Below are positions 62,594-64,000 of a stretch of DNA of 64,000 bases, piece by piece (position 1 is the first letter of the stretch; every line of letters starts with the position of its first letter). The notes below the pieces were generated by a model. It was not told the DNA's origin. It was given only the letters and a program-made list of their open reading frames with translations, and did no database searches. The translations under genes were made by a program, and so were the position numbers. The stretch is from Cytobacillus oceanisediminis 2691 (GTDB lineage: Bacteria > Bacillota > Bacilli > Bacillales > Cytobacillaceae), in contig NZ_CP015506.1 of the NCBI RefSeq assembly GCF_000294775.2, forward strand, positions 3,199,501 through 3,263,500. The letters are read 5' to 3'.

Positions 62594-64000
62594 TTATAAA
62601 AAGATTATACTTAAAGCTATCTCCTTCAAATGCGGTTGATCTGCCCATAAGATGAAGTAATTGTAAGTTTCTCCTTGGATTGTAATCGGAGTTGGATACC
62701 TTACGATTAAAGCGGATTGATTCAGCATTTCTGCTGGCTGGTCCGCAGAGGGAAAAATGTAGCAGGCTTCCTGGTTTTGAATTCGAGCCTTCAAGATGCT
62801 TGGCCTGGATCCATAGGGCATTAATGGATGGAAAGCTTCTCCATGGCACACCTCATCTAAGTTTTTACCTGCTGAAATCGCTGATATTTGAAAAAAGCCG
62901 TCAGCACCTTCGTATCTTTCCTCGTTCACTTTTCGCCAGTTCGCCGGATATTGGAAAATAACCTTGTAGGTCGTGTTCGTATATGTCTTTTGGGTAACAT
63001 CCATAATGGCAGTTGGAGACCATTGAAGTGACTGAATGTTAACTCCTGCAATTAGCCGTATCGGGACGGGGTGACGGAGGTCGATAGCCCACATTTCACT
63101 TGCAAATTCCTGTTCCGTGCATCCACTAAGATAGGCTATTTTTGTTCCGTCTGTTGACCATGTGACAGGCGATGCAAAACAATTGGAAATAGCCCAGATT
63201 CGATCCTCTTCTCCTCGCCTCCCCACCGTTCGAACTTGTGAAAAATACCCGCGATCTTCAAAGGCGGTAGAGCTATAGGCAATTTTCAAAGAATCAGGTG
63301 ACCATGTCGGATAATAATTTTTTGCAAGGGGCCCGCCTTTTACTTCAACCACATTGCCTGTTGAAAGCTCCACTGTGTGAATGATGGAGATACTGACGCC
63401 TGGTGTTGTATAAAGTGCAAATCTTCCATTAGGGGATAGCTGGGCATTATTAAGCCGCCCTTCTGTGTTCCTTGTAATTTGCTGTTTCCCAGTTCCGTCG
63501 GTTTGAATTCGGAAAAGCTGACTAATTCCTGATGCATCTGGTGCTTGAAAAAGCAGTTCCCTGCCGCTCGGAAACCATTGAAAATCTGTTGAGTCAGGTT
63601 GTTGAATGCTTTCCGCTTGATGAGACAGGACGTTGTACAAGATAATATGACCTTGCTTTGTATAAGCAATTTGGCTGCTGTCAGGCGACCAATCCAATTT
63701 GAATTCAGCACCTTCTTCCATCTGGTCGATTTGAGCGATCGCACCAGATGCCACATCCACAACATATATAATTCTGTTCTTTCCAATAAATGCAATTCTC
63801 CTACTGTTAGGTGACCATTCTGGACTTGAAAACGAGTCACCCAATCCACTGGTGAGCTGCACGTTCTCTCCTGTCCGGGGATTATATAACCAAATATCAT
63901 ATTGGCCACCTCGATCAGCAGTATAGGCAATCAGGCCTTGGCCACCAGGAGGGGCGTATGGAATCCTTAATTTCATTCCGGGAAATAGCTGTGAGGATGA
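62594..64000 (-). CDS. TolB-like beta-propeller protein with a preceding LysM-like end (partial, N-terminus off the window)
   Basis: At least 469 aa; the frame remains open to the window end. An ATG at 63976 exists, but the residues before it (SQLFPGMKLRIPYAPPG) look like the end of a LysM domain, so the gene likely begins further right. WD40-like PD40 repeats follow: EWSPNSRRIAFIG, DWSPDSSQIAYT, QLSPNGRFALYT, TWSPDSLKIAYS and TWSTDGTKIAYLS. The last 130 residues form a separate domain (YKVIFQYPANWRKVNEERYE) of the kind that follows propellers. LysM plus propeller suggests a cell-wall or spore-associated surface protein. Confidence 0.75.
   Translation of the reverse strand, partial: SSSQLFPGMKLRIPYAPPGGQGLIAYTADRGGQYDIWLYNPRTGENVQLTSGLGDSFSSPEWSPNSRRIAFIGKNRIIYVVDVASGAIAQIDQMEEGAEFKLDWSPDSSQIAYTKQGHIILYNVLSHQAESIQQPDSTDFQWFPSGRELLFQAPDASGISQLFRIQTDGTGKQQITRNTEGRLNNAQLSPNGRFALYTTPGVSISIIHTVELSTGNVVEVKGGPLAKNYYPTWSPDSLKIAYSSTAFEDRGYFSQVRTVGRRGEEDRIWAISNCFASPVTWSTDGTKIAYLSGCTEQEFASEMWAIDLRHPVPIRLIAGVNIQSLQWSPTAIMDVTQKTYTNTTYKVIFQYPANWRKVNEERYEGADGFFQISAISAGKNLDEVCHGEAFHPLMPYGSRPSILKARIQNQEACYIFPSADQPAEMLNQSALIVRYPTPITIQGETYNYFILWADQPHLKEIALSIIFL

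Noticed and set aside
1-64000. CRISPR array, rRNA operon or prophage
   Set aside because: No regularly spaced repeats, no rRNA-like stretches and no phage structural genes were seen.

Overview
The window looks like chromosomal DNA of a low-GC, spore-former-type Bacillaceae (Bacillus / Cytobacillus / Mesobacillus-like). The reasons are the strong AGGAGG-type ribosome sites with many GTG and TTG starts, an AcoR/sigma-54 acetoin operon, an LnrJKLMN-like two-component/ABC locus, several DinB/YfiT proteins, and two copies of a GC-rich intergenic repeat (GTTGATTTCCG...) of a type familiar from Bacillaceae genomes. No rRNA, CRISPR array, complete tRNA, intact transposase or integrase was seen.

Layout. 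(1) 1-6.5 kb: a leftward peptide-uptake operon with an M81 (MlrC-like) metallopeptidase, a lipoprotein binding protein, two DppB/DppC-like permeases and two ATPases, the last cut by the window edge. (2) 6.5-8.6 kb: a mosaic of gene scraps around an hsp20 gene, bracketed by two 140-145 bp direct repeats. (3) 8.6-18.3 kb: a catabolic cluster with a Gate-domain membrane protein, a Nif3-like protein, a DUF2294 protein, two related amidohydrolases, an M24 peptidase, a sodium:solute symporter and a PucR-type regulator. (4) 18.4-22.7 kb: a LysE exporter divergent from its XRE-cupin regulator, a decayed thiolase, two intact DinB proteins and one dead one, and purU. (5) 23.3-31.2 kb: the acetoin dehydrogenase operon (E1 alpha, E1 beta, E2, E3, butanediol-dehydrogenase-like enzyme) and acoR, with a consensus sigma-54 promoter. 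(6) 32.2-37.6 kb: an LnrJKLMN-like two-component plus ABC exporter locus. (7) 37.9-39.4 kb: an ECF41 sigma factor and its carboxymuconolactone-decarboxylase-family partner; both genes carry the same TGTCACA-N16-CGTT promoter.

(8) 40-58.8 kb is a defence island. From left to right it holds: an HNH / MazG-like pyrophosphohydrolase / NERD operon; a tRNA 3'-half scar that looks like an attachment site; a TIGR04141 (DUF6119) protein; an HNH nuclease; a C5-cytosine methyltransferase; an AlwI-family restriction enzyme with a small HTH-like protein; a B3-like DNA-reader protein followed by a frameshifted nuclease; Vsr; and a complete four-gene operon of MutL/MORC-like ATPase, Z1 helicase, DUF4420 nuclease and AIPR protein, the gene set reported as Mza. 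(9) 59-64 kb returns to ordinary chromosome: a short UvrC-like GIY-YIG protein, a TPR protein, another DinB protein, and a LysM plus TolB-like beta-propeller protein cut by the right edge.

How the genes work together: regions 1 and 3 both pair uptake of a small nitrogen compound or peptide with metallohydrolases. Region 5 oxidises acetoin to acetyl-CoA and acetaldehyde under AcoR/sigma-54 control. In region 8 modification, restriction, mismatch repair and an ATPase/helicase/nuclease complex sit side by side; the most interesting candidates are the Mza-like operon and the NERD-MazG-HNH operon.
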